Assembly: GCA_050180895.1 (NCBI GenBank)
Contig: JBFXDS010000002.1
Span: forward strand, 372,001-436,000
Source of the DNA: JBGPEQ01 sp050180895
Lineage (GTDB): Bacteria > Pseudomonadota > Alphaproteobacteria > Dongiales > Dongiaceae
DNA length: 64,000 bases
Direction: 5' to 3'
Shown: positions 28,589-37,247 of the stretch, in pieces
How positions within the stretch are numbered: the stretch's first letter is position 1
Layout: each line of letters opens with the position of its first letter
Program-made: the position numbers and the translations under genes
The notes under the pieces: model-generated
Databases searched by the model: none
Seen by the model: only the letters and a program-made list of their open reading frames with translations
Told to the model about the DNA's origin: nothing

Positions 28589-28789
28589 ATGTTCTGGCGA
28601 AACATTGCCGACGCAACGATCGAGGCAACGCTTGTGAGCGCTTCGTTCCTGGGAACGGTCCTGGTCGGGCTGCCCTTCTTCCTTGTTCTTGCCGCGATCA
28701 TTACCGGTCTCCTGGGTACGCAGCCACCTGAAGATATCCAAACGATCGCCGCTGTCGTCGAAACGCCTGCGCCGTTGCGATACCCATGA
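28589..28789 (+). CDS. Small membrane protein (66 aa)
   Basis: A 66-residue protein with an amphipathic N-terminus (MFWRNIADATIEATLVSASF) and one strong, long hydrophobic segment at about residues 17-43 (VLVGLPFFLVLAAIITGLL), then a short polar tail. GGAGG is seven bases before the ATG. It could be an inner-membrane peptide of unknown role. The 150 bases that follow are empty. Confidence 0.5.
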   Translation: MFWRNIADATIEATLVSASFLGTVLVGLPFFLVLAAIITGLLGTQPPEDIQTIAAVVETPAPLRYP

Positions 28790-28940
28790 CAGAGGCGGGC
28801 CAGCCATATCTTGCCGTGCTTCGCCTGACACGCGCGCCACCACGATGCGCTGTAGCAAGGGCTATCTCCGAGCCTTATGATTTCAGTCTCAGTCGCAGCC
28901 GGCCCTTCGTGTCTGACCGCGGCAGTTACGGAGAAACCTC

Positions 28941-29999
28941 ATGGCGCCCCCACCGCTCACGCCGCCCGTTCCGCTGTTCCCACTCAAGCCGACGGTCGGC
29001 TTGAAGAAGGACATGAAGCTGGACGATGCCGTCAATGCCGCGGTCAAGGCCGTAGTGGACGCGGAGCCCGGCAAACCCGCCGCGAAGTTTTCGCTTTCAC
29101 TCATCGACTTGAATGGCGACCGCTATGGAGTCTTCAATGACAACCAGGAGCACTATGCTGCCAGTGCAGTGAAGATCGCCGTCATGTACGCCGCGTACGC
29201 CCTGCTCGGCATGGTCAAGCGCTACAACGACCTGCGGGCGCCGTCGTCTCCCAAGGCCTTGTTCGACGGACTGCGGACGGAGATGAACACTCCGATCGAG
29301 CAAAGCTCCAGCCTTATCCGCGGCGGGGTGACCGCTCAGTACCGGCTTCCCGCCTACGAGAAGGTTTTCGCGCCCGGCAAGATGGGCTCCAAGCTTCTGA
29401 TCCGGTTCCACCCGGGCTTTGCGAGTGCGATGAGCGACATGATCGTCCTGAGCAAGAACGAGCGGACGGCCGCGTGTATCCATGGTATCGGCTATAGCTA
29501 TCTCAACGGCGTGCTCGAAAACGGTGGCTTCTTCAAGCCGGCCGACAAGAAAGGGGTCTGGCTCGCCGGCGACTACACGGGGGCATGGCCGTACGTGCGG
29601 ATACCCAGCGACAACGACATCGATACGGCCCAGGGTGCCACGAGCCTGACCCTCGCCCATCTCATGGCCGTCATCTTTTTCGACAACAACTTGTTGGGCG
29701 CGAGTCACATCGAAATGAACAATTTGCTGAAACGCGCCGCCTTCGCATCCTGGTTCCTGGCGAAGGAAGTCAGCAACCGTCTTGTCGATACCCAGGTCAC
29801 GCACGCCAAGATCGGCGTCGGGCCGATGAAGAGAAAAATGGGTGGCCACGACGTCTATTCGGAAGCCACCGTGCTGAAGGGCATCGAGCGGTCTGGTCAG
29901 TATTACGTGGCGGCGTTCACGAACGTCGACTACAAGCCCTACGCTATCGATCATGTGCTGGCCGCGATCAAGGGTGCAGTGAAGCGGTACGAGCATTGA
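28941..29999 (+). CDS. Serine hydrolase, class A beta-lactamase fold
   Basis: A 352-residue protein with an SxxK motif in a helical context (YAASAVKIAVMYAAY; Ser75, Lys78) after a strand FSLSLIDLNGDRYGVFND, and a late KxG element HAKIGVGP (Lys290-Gly292) matching the KTG strand of the beta-lactamase/PBP fold. No clear SxN and no signal peptide are visible; the start MAPPPLTPPVPLFPL is Pro-rich. It is longer than typical beta-lactamases, with an insertion between the first two motifs. It may be a cytoplasmic or unusually exported hydrolase; substrate unknown. It is a single gene in the accessory patch. Confidence 0.65.
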   Translation: MAPPPLTPPVPLFPLKPTVGLKKDMKLDDAVNAAVKAVVDAEPGKPAAKFSLSLIDLNGDRYGVFNDNQEHYAASAVKIAVMYAAYALLGMVKRYNDLRAPSSPKALFDGLRTEMNTPIEQSSSLIRGGVTAQYRLPAYEKVFAPGKMGSKLLIRFHPGFASAMSDMIVLSKNERTAACIHGIGYSYLNGVLENGGFFKPADKKGVWLAGDYTGAWPYVRIPSDNDIDTAQGATSLTLAHLMAVIFFDNNLLGASHIEMNNLLKRAAFASWFLAKEVSNRLVDTQVTHAKIGVGPMKRKMGGHDVYSEATVLKGIERSGQYYVAAFTNVDYKPYAIDHVLAAIKGAVKRYEH

Positions 30000-30140
30000 C
30001 CGCCCTCCCTCGCGCGTTGACCCCAGCCTGCCACCCCAGGGAAAGGCTGGAGCGTTCGGTTCTCCCGTGGAGGCATCGCCGCGACGGATGCGCGCGCCCC
30101 GGAGCGGTGTCATATTGACCTTCTGACAGGGAGGGGCGAG

Positions 30141-30317
30141 ATGGACTCCCTCTATAACGAAACAGTTGCGGCCGGCGTCGGCATGTATCTGGTTCTGTTC
30201 GCGCTGTTGGTATTCGGCGGGATCGCGATTTACGTCGGTTACAGGACGCTCGGCGTCGCCCTGCTCGCCGGTGTCGTTGCTTTGCTGGCCGCTTTGGCGG
30301 CGGGTGCGTTCGGATGA
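30141..30317 (+). CDS. Small membrane protein (58 aa)
   Basis: A 58-residue frame with GGGAGGGGCGAG just before the ATG. Two hydrophobic segments (about residues 13-31, MYLVLFALLVFGGIAIYV, and 38-56, Ala/Leu/Val-rich) joined by a short GYRTLG turn suggest a helical hairpin in the inner membrane. No family recognised. Confidence 0.55.
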   Translation: MDSLYNETVAAGVGMYLVLFALLVFGGIAIYVGYRTLGVALLAGVVALLAALAAGAFG

Positions 30318-30358
30318 GGAACGCGCCGCGTGAGCAGCGGCTCGAAGGTGGTAGAGAA

Positions 30359-30383
30359 CGCCCCGCCCGGAGAGGGCGGGGCG
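30359..30383. terminator. Strong GC hairpin after the small membrane protein gene
   Basis: A perfect 10-bp stem CGCCCCGCCC / GGGCGGGGCG with loop GGAGA, 42 bases after the stop at 30317. It lacks a T-run on either strand, so it is either a weak terminator or an mRNA 3' stabiliser. Confidence 0.45.
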
Positions 30384-30497
30384 ACAGGCCGGGACAGGTT
30401 CAGGGAGACAGCCGGGGACCCTACCGCGCCGACGTTACGGTCTGATGACGGCGAGGCGTGCATCGCTGCAGGACGCCGCGGGATCTTTCCGCGCCCG

Positions 30498-30884
30498 TCA
30501 GCGTCGGTCGGAGAGTTCTTCGGGCAGGACGTCCGTCAAGGCCGTCAGCACGTCTTCGACGCCGAACGGCTTGCGCAGCGCGCGATCCGCGCCCAGCAGC
30601 TCGGCTGCCTTCAGCGGGTCGAAATCGCCGCGGCTGCCGCCGGAGATGGCGATGATCTTCACCTCGGGAGCGACCCGGCGCAATTCGCGGATCGTCTCGA
30701 AGCCGTCCTTGACCGGCATGTAGATATCCATGACCACGGCGTCCGCCGACTCGCTGCGCAGCGTCTCGACGCCCTCGACGCCGTCGCGGGCCGCGGCCAC
30801 CGCATAACCGGCATCGCCTAGCGTCGCGCACAGCGCCGCGCGGATCGTCGCCTCGTCGTCAATGACCAGTACCCGTTGAGCCAT
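30498..30884 (-). CDS. Single-domain response regulator (CheY-like)
   Basis: A 128-residue stand-alone receiver domain. The acidic pocket Asp9-Asp10 (LVIDDE), phosphoacceptor Asp53 (VVMDIYMP), the switch Ser81 (IAISGG) and Lys105 (LRKPFG) are all present, so it should be phosphorylatable. There is no output domain and no histidine kinase nearby, so its partner lies elsewhere. It belongs to the alphaproteobacterial group that ends soon after VEDVLTALTDVL. An AT-rich spacer of about 250 bases upstream (30885-31132) presumably holds its promoter. Confidence 0.9.
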   Translation of the reverse strand: MAQRVLVIDDEATIRAALCATLGDAGYAVAAARDGVEGVETLRSESADAVVMDIYMPVKDGFETIRELRRVAPEVKIIAISGGSRGDFDPLKAAELLGADRALRKPFGVEDVLTALTDVLPEELSDRR

Positions 30885-31132
30885 GTCTACGGAACACCTC
30901 GCGCCAACATCGGCGGCAGCAGCCGGATCGCTTCCGCCACCAATGCCAAGATTGGCCGCGGCATGGTTAAGAATCCTCTAAGGATGAAGCGGATTTCGTC
31001 TCATTCCGACGTTCTGCGAATTGCCCGACTTTTAGCGGTGCAGTCGCTCGAACATTGCCCGATAAGAATTTGAAATTACAACGTTAACTTTCTACAGATG
31101 CGTTTGGTTCCTCGGTTCACAACACAAGGTGT

Positions 31133-32230
31133 TCAACCGACTTTCCGTCTCGCAGTATTGGGGACGTCCACGCGCGGGACGGTGGCGCGTATGGCGGGGT
31201 CTGGCGCGACATGCCGCAAGAGGGAGCGGCGTAGAAGGCCGCGCGCCGAGAAATCGGAAACGGCATCGATCAGGCTGGCGCGCAGCGGCCTATGCGGCAG
31301 CCCCAGCTGCTCGACGGCCTTGGAGCAGTCGAAGACGGAGGGGGTCCGGGCAAGGCGCACACCGGTCAGCGGCGCCGTCGGCGGCCGACCGGTCACCGCC
31401 GCGATCAGGCCTTCGACAGCGGCCACCGTGACCGCCACGCCATAGGGCACGGCATGGCGTGGCATCGCCAGCCCGGTTATCTCGGTCAGAAGCGCGAGCA
31501 GCGCGTCCAGGCGGATGTTCTCGCCGCCGAGGATGTAGCGTTCGCCGGTTCGCCCGCGGTCGGCCGCCAGCACGTGGCCGCAGGCGGCATCGCGCACGTC
31601 GATCAGGTTGAACGCGCAGTTGAGGTAGGCCGGCGTCGAGCCGTTGAGGAAACCAAGCAGCATGCGCGACGGCGGCGTCAGGTGCACGTCCCCCGGGCCG
31701 ACCGGCATGGTCGGGTTGACGACGACGACGGGGAGGCCGTCCCGCGCTGCCGCCACGGCCTCCTGTTCCGCCAGGAACTTCGACCGGCAGTAGGGCCCGG
31801 GCATGTCGGCCAAATCGAGCGAGACGGTCTCGTCGGCAGGCGCAGCGCCGCGACTGGCCCGCGTCGACGCGCGGCAGCTCTTGAGTATCGACTCGGTCGA
31901 GGTGTAGACGACGCGCGTCACGCCGGCACGTGCCGCGGCCGCGAGAACCTGCCGCGTGCCCTCGTAGTTCGTGCGCCCGAACGTGCGGGAATCGCGGTTC
32001 CACAGGTTGGGATTGGCGGCTAGGTGATAGACGCGCTCGACGCCGGCGAACGCCCGATCAAGGACCGGGGCGTCGAGAATCGAGCCGCGGATCACCTCGA
32101 CAGGCTCCGGCAATCCCTCGGCGCCAGCGATATCGAGGACGCGGACAGCTTCGCCGCGCTCGACCAGCAGGCGAACCAGATGCCGGCCGATGAAGCCGCC
32201 GCCGCCGGTGACGAGGTTGAGCCGAGTCAT
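31133..32230 (-). CDS. NAD-dependent epimerase, HpnA-like
   Basis: A 365-residue extended SDR. It has the nucleotide-binding GGGGFIG near the start, VYHLAANPNLW, YTSTES and the catalytic YCRSK (Tyr-x-x-x-Lys). The stretch VVVNPTMPVGPGDVHLTP and FNLIDVRDAACGH, ERYILGGENI match the hopanoid-associated sugar epimerase HpnA. HpnA usually sits in hopanoid gene clusters; none is seen here, so this may be a paralogue with another sugar or sterol-like substrate. The start at 32230 (MTRLNLVTGGGG) is chosen because the Rossmann fold begins there. The C-terminal 40 residues are basic. Confidence 0.75.
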   Translation of the reverse strand: MTRLNLVTGGGGFIGRHLVRLLVERGEAVRVLDIAGAEGLPEPVEVIRGSILDAPVLDRAFAGVERVYHLAANPNLWNRDSRTFGRTNYEGTRQVLAAAARAGVTRVVYTSTESILKSCRASTRASRGAAPADETVSLDLADMPGPYCRSKFLAEQEAVAAARDGLPVVVVNPTMPVGPGDVHLTPPSRMLLGFLNGSTPAYLNCAFNLIDVRDAACGHVLAADRGRTGERYILGGENIRLDALLALLTEITGLAMPRHAVPYGVAVTVAAVEGLIAAVTGRPPTAPLTGVRLARTPSVFDCSKAVEQLGLPHRPLRASLIDAVSDFSARGLLRRSLLRHVAPDPAIRATVPRVDVPNTARRKVG

Positions 32231-32512
32231 GCTGCCGATCACGGGTTGCGAGAGCGGATCATTGCAGATCACCAGTGAAATCACACGATAGCGCCGGTTG
32301 GTCAATATTTCCTAACAGATCGGCAACGGGCGCTGACGCTGCCGGACATGCTCCCGAGCCTGGGCCGGCAGCGACCATAAAAGCGAGCCGCCAAGGGAAC
32401 TACCACACATTTCGCCCATTATTCTCATATGTCGGCCACACCTGGAGACCATGCGGCTGTTGGACAGGGCGAGCCGACGTTGATGCGGATACCAGCGACG
32501 GCAGGACCAGCC

Positions 32513-32959
32513 GTGAACCGCCATCACGCGCTCTTGATGACCCTCCTGGCTGTTACAGCATGTGCTGCCGGCCTGACTATTCCGCTGCGGGATGATCGTC
32601 AAGCGCACACGACGTTGCCGTCGCCGTCTTTGATCGCCGCGAATTCGATCGTGTCCTCTCCACCGCAACCATCGGCATCCGTCCCGCTGGTCTGGACGAA
32701 TGTGCCGGCCGAACCGGCGTGGCCAATGCCGCCGACTCTATCGCACTCGGAACAGCCGGCATCATTCGAACTCACGCGCGAGATGATCTCCGGGATGCAG
32801 CGGGATCTGCAGCGGCTCGGCTATGACCCAGGCACGGCGGACGGGGTCATCGGACCGAGAACCCAAAAAGCAATCCAGCTGTTCCAGCAGGCGAACGGGC
32901 TCGATCCAGACGGCTTCCTCACCCCCGCGCTGGCAGAGGTTCTTCGGACTGCACCGTGA
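32513..32959 (+). CDS. Peptidoglycan-binding lipoprotein
   Basis: A 148-residue exported protein. From GTG 32513 (AGGA upstream) the N-terminus MNRHHALLMTLLAVTACAAG is a lipoprotein signal with lipobox VTAC. A Pro/Ser-rich linker leads to a C-terminal peptidoglycan-binding domain 1 (MQRDLQRLGYDPGTADGVIG, PRTQKAIQLFQQANGLDPDG). It may tether the outer membrane to the wall or be a fragment of a larger hydrolase family without a catalytic domain. An upstream in-frame ATG at 32483 is an alternative start. It is convergent with the methyltransferase gene. Confidence 0.7.
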   Translation: MNRHHALLMTLLAVTACAAGLTIPLRDDRQAHTTLPSPSLIAANSIVSSPPQPSASVPLVWTNVPAEPAWPMPPTLSHSEQPASFELTREMISGMQRDLQRLGYDPGTADGVIGPRTQKAIQLFQQANGLDPDGFLTPALAEVLRTAP

Positions 32960-32977
32960 AGTGTCCGATGTCTTAAT

Positions 32978-34543
32978 CTATGCGGTTTCGAGAATGCCCA
33001 GACGCCGCAGCTGCGGCATCGCGCGCTCGACGAAGCGCTCATGACGTTCGCGCAGTTCCGCTTGGGTGGCGTCCGCGCCCTCGATGCGCTTGCCGTCGCG
33101 GGTGAAGCTCAGACCGCGCTGCGCCACCTCGGCTGCCGTCGCCTCGAAGGCACGATCAAGGCCGTGTGTGACGACAGCAGCCAGCAGCGCCCGCTCGATC
33201 TGGCCGACGGTGTAGCCGGTCCCGGCGATGGGAGAGGTCAGCGTGGCGCGTTGCGGACTGTCCCACGCCGCCGCGGCGATGGCCCGATTGAGCGGCGCCG
33301 GCAGCGTGAACCGCCGCGCCTCCGCGGTCAGTGGCGGCCGGCGATCGGCCGTGGCGAAGACGACCGCCTGCCCGGTCGCCAGCAAGGTATGGGCGGCCTT
33401 GACCACCTCGGCCTTCGGCGAACTCTTGAGGCTCGGGCGCTCCGGCAAGGCCCCGATTGTCAGCGGCCCGTCCGCCAAGCTCGCGACGACGGCGCGAACC
33501 GGTTGATTGTCGAACTTGAAGTCGCCGGCCGGTGACTTGACCTGGAAGGCGATATCCTGGGCCGGCTTGAACAGCCCGATGGCCACGCGCTCAAGCTCGC
33601 GGTTGGCCTCGGCCGTTGGCAGGTTGGGCGTCGATTTGGCGAAGACGTCGCGGCGGAAGCGCTGGTTGATGATGAAATCCTTCAACAACTCCTGACGGTC
33701 GCGCGTCGGTTGCTTGGCGACGAGGGCCGCTGCCTGCTGTCCCATCAGCACGCTGCGGTGGTTCTCGATCAAGGTCGCCGAGCCGACGTAGGTGAGCTTT
33801 GCCGCCTGCAGCTCCAACGCCACATCGGTTGCATAGAACAGCGTCCAGTTGCGGTTGAAATACTCATGAGCGACATAGCTTTTGGGCTGCCCGGCGATAC
33901 GGTCGACGAATTGCGAGGCGCCGGGATTGGCGGCGAAGTACCCAACTTTGAGATCGCGCAGTTGCTTGAGGAACTCAAGCGAGGGGGCGACCCGGGCAGC
34001 GGTGTCGGCGATCTCCGGAGCGCCGAGCTCCGTCATCAGCCGCTGCAGCGGGGCAACATTGGACCAGCCCGGCAGGCAATTGTAGCTGATATAGACGAGG
34101 CCGCCGGGCTTTAGCCTTGCCTGCATGAAGTCGACGATGGCGCGCCGCGCCGCGCCGTTGATCCAGCTGTACACGCCGTGCAAGACGATGAAATCGAAAT
34201 CCGGCAGATCGGCGGCGGCCATCTGCGCGAAGCTCGCCTCCAGCACGGATAGGTTATCGACCTTGCCGGCTTCGATCCAGCGCCGCGCCGTTTGCACATG
34301 CGTGGGATTGATATCGCAGGCGAAGAACCGGCCGTTCGGATTGCCGGCGGCCAGCACCGTCGAAGTCTGGCCGTTGCCGCAGCCGAGCTCGCAATAGGTG
34401 AACGGTCGATCGATGGGCCGCGGCCGATAGCCGTTGAGAATCGCGACGTAATTCAGGTGCGCCGGCGCCAGTTCGGCGAAGAAGTTGTCCGTGTAGGCGA
34501 GGTCGTGCACGTAGCCCTGGGACCAGTCGGCCATCGTTGACAT
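32978..34543 (-). CDS. SAM-dependent methyltransferase with methyltransferase regulatory domain
   Basis: A 521-residue cytoplasmic protein. The N-terminal 200 residues form a class I methyltransferase with motif I YCELGCGNGQTS, acidic loop FFACDIN and FDFIVLHGVYSWI. The middle resembles the 'methyltransferase regulatory domain' (about residues 215-300), and the C-terminal 200 residues a helical extension often found with it. This architecture is recurrent in proteobacteria but the substrate is unknown; links to surface polysaccharide or protein methylation have been proposed for relatives. GGAG precedes the ATG. It is a single-gene unit. Confidence 0.8.
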   Translation of the reverse strand: MSTMADWSQGYVHDLAYTDNFFAELAPAHLNYVAILNGYRPRPIDRPFTYCELGCGNGQTSTVLAAGNPNGRFFACDINPTHVQTARRWIEAGKVDNLSVLEASFAQMAAADLPDFDFIVLHGVYSWINGAARRAIVDFMQARLKPGGLVYISYNCLPGWSNVAPLQRLMTELGAPEIADTAARVAPSLEFLKQLRDLKVGYFAANPGASQFVDRIAGQPKSYVAHEYFNRNWTLFYATDVALELQAAKLTYVGSATLIENHRSVLMGQQAAALVAKQPTRDRQELLKDFIINQRFRRDVFAKSTPNLPTAEANRELERVAIGLFKPAQDIAFQVKSPAGDFKFDNQPVRAVVASLADGPLTIGALPERPSLKSSPKAEVVKAAHTLLATGQAVVFATADRRPPLTAEARRFTLPAPLNRAIAAAAWDSPQRATLTSPIAGTGYTVGQIERALLAAVVTHGLDRAFEATAAEVAQRGLSFTRDGKRIEGADATQAELRERHERFVERAMPQLRRLGILETA

Positions 34544-34724
34544 GCGGCGCTCCGAATCGTCTGTCGCCCGACGCCTATAGTCTCAGCCCCCTTTTCAAAG
34601 TAAAGTGAACGTTTACTCCAGACATGCGTCCTGCCGCCGCCCGTCCACCCACAGCAACAGCTGCGCGGTGCAAGTCTGGCGTTTGTCGGATGCCGAAGCT
34701 ATCGTCGCGTCAGGAGGATTTCCG

Positions 34725-34976
34725 ATGATCGGCAAATGGATGGCATGGACGGCCGCGCTGACATTGCTCGGAGCCTGCGCTCCCTGGGCGGGGGAGTCCA
34801 CGGACACGCTGCTTCTTGTCCACGGCTCGGCCGAGGTCGCCGGCACGAGCCCCGCTTGGTGCTACTACACCCTCGGCGAGCCGGACTGCTTCACGTATCC
34901 CGATCCCGCCGCGACCGACCGGCTGATCGGCGCCTATGTTCCCGTACGGCCCTACCCGGACACGGAACCCGAGTAG
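34725..34976 (+). CDS. Small predicted lipoprotein (83 aa)
   Basis: An 83-residue exported protein. MIGKWMAWTAALTLLGACAPW is a lipoprotein signal with lipobox LGAC. The mature part contains a pair of cysteines (AWCYYTLGEPDCFTYPDP) in a pattern I have seen in small alphaproteobacterial lipoproteins without known function. AGGAGG is present before the ATG. After its TAG the frame stays open for 46 more codons up to the rhomboid gene start. Confidence 0.65.
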   Translation: MIGKWMAWTAALTLLGACAPWAGESTDTLLLVHGSAEVAGTSPAWCYYTLGEPDCFTYPDPAATDRLIGAYVPVRPYPDTEPE

Positions 34977-35113
34977 TCGCTGATCGAAACGGCGATTGAC
35001 TCGCCGCGTGGCCGGCAACATGCGCGCCGCGGCGCAACCTTGCAGATGTTCTTGGACGGCGAACGGGAGAACCAATCCGTGCTTGACCTGAAGCGCCGCG
35101 GCCTCGCCACGCG

Positions 35114-35824
35114 ATGATCCCGCTACGCGACGATAATCCGACGACGCTTCAGCCGGCGGTGACGATCGCGCTGATCGTCGCCGCCTCTGCGGTGTTCTTG
35201 TGGCAGCTGACCCTGTCGCCCACGGCGGAGGCGCGCGCGGTCTACGCGCTCGGCGTGATCCCGATAACGCTCCTGGGGGACGAGCAGCTGCCCCCGGACA
35301 TCTACCTCGTTCCCCCCTGGCTGACCGTCCTGACCTCGATGTTCCTGCACGGCGGTTGGCTGCACCTTATCGGCAACATGCTGTACCTTTGGATCTTCGG
35401 GAACAATATCGAGGACGCCCTCGGTCACGTCGGGTTTGTCCTGTTCTACCTCATCTGCGGCGCTGCGGCCGCGTTGACGCAGTCCGTTCTCGACGTCAAT
35501 TCGGCCATCCCGATGATCGGGGCGAGCGGCGCCATCGCCGGAGTCCTCGGAGCCTATGCCGTGCTTTACCCGCGGGCGCACGTGCTGGTGTTGCTGCCGC
35601 TCGGCTTCTTCAGCCAGGTCATCCGCCTGCCGGCCCTGCTTGTGCTCGGCTTCTGGTTCGTCCTGCAGTTCATCGAGGGAGGATTGACGGCGTCGAGCGC
35701 CGGCGGCGGCGTAGCGTACTGGGCGCATATCGGCGGGTTCGTAGCCGGAATCGTCCTGATCTTCTTGTTTCCGAGACGCTCTCCGCCGGCGCCTTGGCGG
35801 CGACCGCGCGGACCCTGGGAGTGA
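35114..35824 (+). CDS. Rhomboid family intramembrane serine protease
   Basis: A 236-residue polytopic membrane protease that cuts transmembrane segments. The core motifs are HGGWLHLIGNMLYLWIFG, the catalytic Ser in IGASGAIAG and the catalytic His in AHIGGFVAG. About seven hydrophobic segments are visible, the first at residues 14-32. The C-terminus is short, basic and Pro-rich. The ATG overlaps the stop of a short upstream frame (ATGA), hinting at coupled translation. Confidence 0.9.
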   Translation: MIPLRDDNPTTLQPAVTIALIVAASAVFLWQLTLSPTAEARAVYALGVIPITLLGDEQLPPDIYLVPPWLTVLTSMFLHGGWLHLIGNMLYLWIFGNNIEDALGHVGFVLFYLICGAAAALTQSVLDVNSAIPMIGASGAIAGVLGAYAVLYPRAHVLVLLPLGFFSQVIRLPALLVLGFWFVLQFIEGGLTASSAGGGVAYWAHIGGFVAGIVLIFLFPRRSPPAPWRRPRGPWE

Positions 35825-35918
35825 TCCCCATGCGGCGGCTGCGAACGTGACTCGTTGCATCGCGCGTCGTCGGGCGCAATAATCGGCTGTGCAATCCGTT
35901 GCAGGAGGCATCGGCGCT

Positions 35919-36404
35919 ATGCAGATCGTCATCGATGTGAATGACTGGCAGCGTTTGTCGGCACCGGCACGACAGGAACTGCTGCAGCTGTTCGGCAGTG
36001 AAGCGACGGCTGTATCTCCGCGCATGCCGGCGGAGCAGCGCGGCTTTCGGTGGCGCGTGCCCTACGACCTCACGCCGGCGCTCGCCAAGAAGCTGCTGCG
36101 GGGCCTCAGCGAGGACACTCTCCGACGGCTGCAGCTGTTCGCGCGGAACGGCGGCCGGGCGACCATGCGCGATCTGCTGGCGGTGACCAAGGACAGCGAC
36201 CTGCACGTGCTTTCCGCATTTGAGGGGACGGTCACCCGCAAGCTGCGGCGCCTCGTCGGCGACGGCAACAAGATCGCGTCCCTCATCATGTGGGACTACG
36301 ACGCCGAACAATGGGATGCCGAACATACCGAACTCGTCGACGGCGTGTTCTACGTGTCCGCGGCAACGGCCGAGGTGCTGCAACGTCACTTCGGCCGCAA
36401 CTGA
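35919..36404 (+). CDS. Hypothetical protein (161 aa)
   Basis: A soluble, mostly helical protein of about 161 residues: MQIVIDVNDWQRLSAPARQE, a central helix-rich region (LAKKLLRGLSEDTLRRLQLF, RATMRDLLAVT) that might be a winged-helix-like fold, and an aromatic C-terminus (LIMWDYDAEQW, DGVFYVSAATAEVL). ATG 35919 is preceded by AGGAGG at a somewhat long distance; a GTG at 35889 would add ten residues. I do not recognise a named family. It is a single gene between the rhomboid protease and a lipoprotein. The 204 bases after it hold nothing supported. Confidence 0.6.
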   Translation: MQIVIDVNDWQRLSAPARQELLQLFGSEATAVSPRMPAEQRGFRWRVPYDLTPALAKKLLRGLSEDTLRRLQLFARNGGRATMRDLLAVTKDSDLHVLSAFEGTVTRKLRRLVGDGNKIASLIMWDYDAEQWDAEHTELVDGVFYVSAATAEVLQRHFGRN

Positions 36405-36608
36405 TCGGCGCTGCGCCTCGGATCGGCGCCCGTCCGGCGCAATGATGGCGCTGGAATAAACGTCCGGGGACCAGTGTTGTTCTCAGGCGCCGATAGCAGC
36501 CCCCCAATCGGTCCGGGCAGCCAAATTTGTGCTAAGACGTGGTATATTGGGCTCGTCGCATAGTCGTGCGCCGAGCCGTCGATATGGCGATTTGGCAACG
36601 AGGGACCG

Positions 36609-37247
36609 ATGCCACATTCACCTCCGCACAACTGGCAGGCCGTGCTGCTGATCAGCGCTCTTGCGCTGGGGGTGTTCATCGCCGGATGCGCGACCCGCCA
36701 ACCGCCCGTGGCCGCCATGGTTGCCCAGAGCGCGACCGGCGAATATGGTTTTTCTGAGCAGATGCTGTCGCCGGATCTCTACAAGGTGTCCTACGTCAGC
36801 CCGCGACTGCGGGCCACCACCCAGGGATCCGATGACGATCACGGCCTCGCCACGGAGAAGCAGCGCGTCTACGAACTAGCGCTATGGCGCGCTGCGCAGC
36901 TTGCCAAGGAAAAGCACTACCCCGCCTTCCTCGTTCAGCAGGAAAGCCGCGACGTCGACGTCACGGTCCGCCGCGATCCGGTCTATCCGGCCTACCCGCC
37001 GATGCCCTATTTCTTCGGCCGGCGCTGCTGGGATTGCGGATGGCCCTATGGCTACGGTTACTGGCCCTATGGCTACGGCTATGGTTACTACCGCACGCGG
37101 GCGGCGGGCCGCATCACGGTGAACTTGACGGTCAAGATGCTCTCATCGCCGACACCGGAGTCGTTCGACACGGTGGCGACGGAGGCACGGCTGCGCAAAG
37201 CATATGCCTCAGCGACGTTCGCGCTTAACAAGAGCGCCGACTACTAG
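36609..37247 (+). CDS. Lipoprotein of the CC0125/CC1285 type
   Basis: A 212-residue lipoprotein: signal to about residue 26 (LLISALALGVFIAGC), then a domain with EQMLSPDLYKVSYVSP and YELALWRAAQLAKEKHYPAFLV, like the CC0125/CC1285 family of alphaproteobacterial lipoproteins, in which each cell-envelope protein opens this way. Between residues 120 and 165 lies an aromatic Gly-Tyr-Pro repeat (GYGYWPYGYGYGYY), followed by a closing strand region RITVNLTVKMLSS. Role unknown. Its stop overlaps the convergent ICMT-like gene by four bases. Confidence 0.65.
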   Translation: MPHSPPHNWQAVLLISALALGVFIAGCATRQPPVAAMVAQSATGEYGFSEQMLSPDLYKVSYVSPRLRATTQGSDDDHGLATEKQRVYELALWRAAQLAKEKHYPAFLVQQESRDVDVTVRRDPVYPAYPPMPYFFGRRCWDCGWPYGYGYWPYGYGYGYYRTRAAGRITVNLTVKMLSSPTPESFDTVATEARLRKAYASATFALNKSADY

